Source: an uncultured Chloroflexota bacterium (GTDB taxonomy: Bacteria; Chloroflexota; Anaerolineae; B4-G1; DUEL01). From it: a DNA stretch of 5,463 bases. The stretch lies in NCBI GenBank assembly GCA_937138275.1, contig CAKZOY010000396.1, positions 1 through 5,463 of the forward strand, in the 5' to 3' direction. A model generated the notes under the pieces. That model ran no database searches, was not told where the DNA came from, and saw only the letters and a list, made by a program, of their open reading frames with translations. Below, piece by piece: positions 5,121-5,463 of the stretch (position 1 is its first letter; every line of letters starts with the position of its first letter). A program made the position numbers and the translations under genes.

Positions 5121-5135
5121 GAGATTGAGTTCTGA

Positions 5136-5360
5136 ACTCTGTCCATCCAGGCGGCGTCTCCTGCCTGTCCAGTGGAAGACCTGTCCGGGATGGTCGCCAG
5201 CGGTCAACTGCGCTATGTGATGCTGGAAGGTGACGGGAGAGGGGCTCAGGGCGCGATCGCCAACTGGGTCAGGTCTTCCTGCAAAGTTGTGGATTTCGGG
5301 ACGGGTTCCCGGACCCCGACATCTACCCCGCGCCCGGCCATCTACGATTGCAGGCCGTAG
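5136..5360 (+). pseudogene. Remnant resembling the C-terminus of a family-39 glycosyltransferase
   Basis: From 5136 the frame reads about 74 codons to TAG (5358-5360). The stretch VEDLSGMVASGQLRYVMLEG is followed by IANWVRSSCKVVD and ends AIYDCRP. This layout (helix, LRYVML strand, Gly-rich turn, xxWVxxxC, LYD-like end) resembles, from memory, the soluble C-terminal domain of ArnT/YkcB-type glycosyltransferases of family 39. The large membrane part is absent: an in-frame TGA stands at 5133-5135 and no start codon precedes it suitably. GTG at 5172 could start a 62-codon frame but has no ribosome-binding site. It is probably a decayed or internally deleted gene. The alternative, a real small gene, is less likely. 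Confidence 0.45.
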
Positions 5361-5413
5361 GGGTCCCATTGACCGATGATGAAGGGATTGTTCACCCCGA
5401 CCATCTATCCATC

Positions 5414-5440
5414 CGGGCGGGGAAAACGAGCGCCCGCCCG
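5414..5440. repeat. Short hairpin CGGGCGGG/CCCGCCCG
   Basis: Eight-nt perfect arms (5414-5421 and 5433-5440) with an 11-nt A-rich loop (5422-5432), located 53 nt beyond the glycosyltransferase-like remnant. It could be an old transcription end structure, but no T-run follows on the plus strand. Confidence 0.4.
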
Positions 5441-5463
5441 AATCCGAAACCCGAATTCCGAAA
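5437..5463. repeat. Two-unit tandem repeat, cut by window edge
   Basis: CCCGAATCCGAAA (5437-5449) is followed directly by CCCGAATTCCGAAA (5450-5463). The units differ by one inserted T. The array reaches the last base and may continue beyond it. It overlaps the right arm of the hairpin at 5414-5440. Confidence 0.5.

Larger units (their letters stand above)
4562..5135. other. Gene-free region holding repeats and a possible old promoter
   Basis: No open frame here has a family signature or a convincing start. The stretch contains an imperfect inverted repeat (4590-4648), featureless sequence (4651-4733), a hairpin array (4734-4939), a small TGCCC/GGGCA hairpin (4958-4971), phased CTTCA repeats with a -10-like hexamer (5018-5072), and an orphan Shine-Dalgarno site (5113-5120). 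An 8-nt inverted pair, GTAGTGAT (4696-4703) and ATCACTAC (4943-4950), encloses the hairpin array. Confidence 0.6.

Overview
The window looks like chromosomal DNA from a GC-rich bacterium. Promoters match the sigma-70 consensus almost perfectly, Shine-Dalgarno sites are strong, and genes are packed with ATGA overlaps. The gene set (insertion-free SufU-type scaffolds, LipM-type octanoyltransferase, bacterial archaemetzincin) and the GC-rich intergenic palindromes resemble Chloroflexota, perhaps an Anaerolineae-like lineage. That placement is an inference from memory, not from a search.

Left half (64-2884, minus strand): one compact operon read right to left: sufS (cysteine desulfurase), two tandem sufU/iscU-like scaffold genes, and lipM (octanoyltransferase of lipoate synthesis). 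Gaps are 5 nt, 3 nt and a 4-nt ATGA overlap, so one mRNA with coupled translation is likely. A GC-rich hairpin lies past lipM at the window edge.

Centre (2885-3046): a short divergent control region with two back-to-back promoters. One drives sufS leftward. The other drives a sufT-like DUF59/MIP18 gene rightward. Both have 17-bp spacers and extended -10 elements.

Right operon (3047-4561, plus strand): sufT, then an archaemetzincin-type zinc metalloprotease gene 13 nt later, then a conserved-looking gene of unknown function that overlaps the protease gene by ATGA. The unknown protein has a possible PD-(D/E)XK-like core.

Right end (4562-5463): no intact gene is visible. It holds an imperfect inverted repeat, a hairpin array (about 190 bp) bounded by a 9-bp direct repeat, and a stretch that may be an old promoter with 11-bp phased repeats. 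Next come a frameshifted remnant resembling the C-terminus of a family-39 glycosyltransferase, and a small tandem repeat cut by the window edge.

Taken together, the two divergent operons suggest iron-sulfur cluster supply tied to lipoate synthesis. SufS delivers sulfur, the SufU-like proteins receive it, SufT assists Fe-S maturation, and LipM makes the octanoyl-protein on which the Fe-S enzyme lipoyl synthase (LipA) acts. LipA itself is not in the window.
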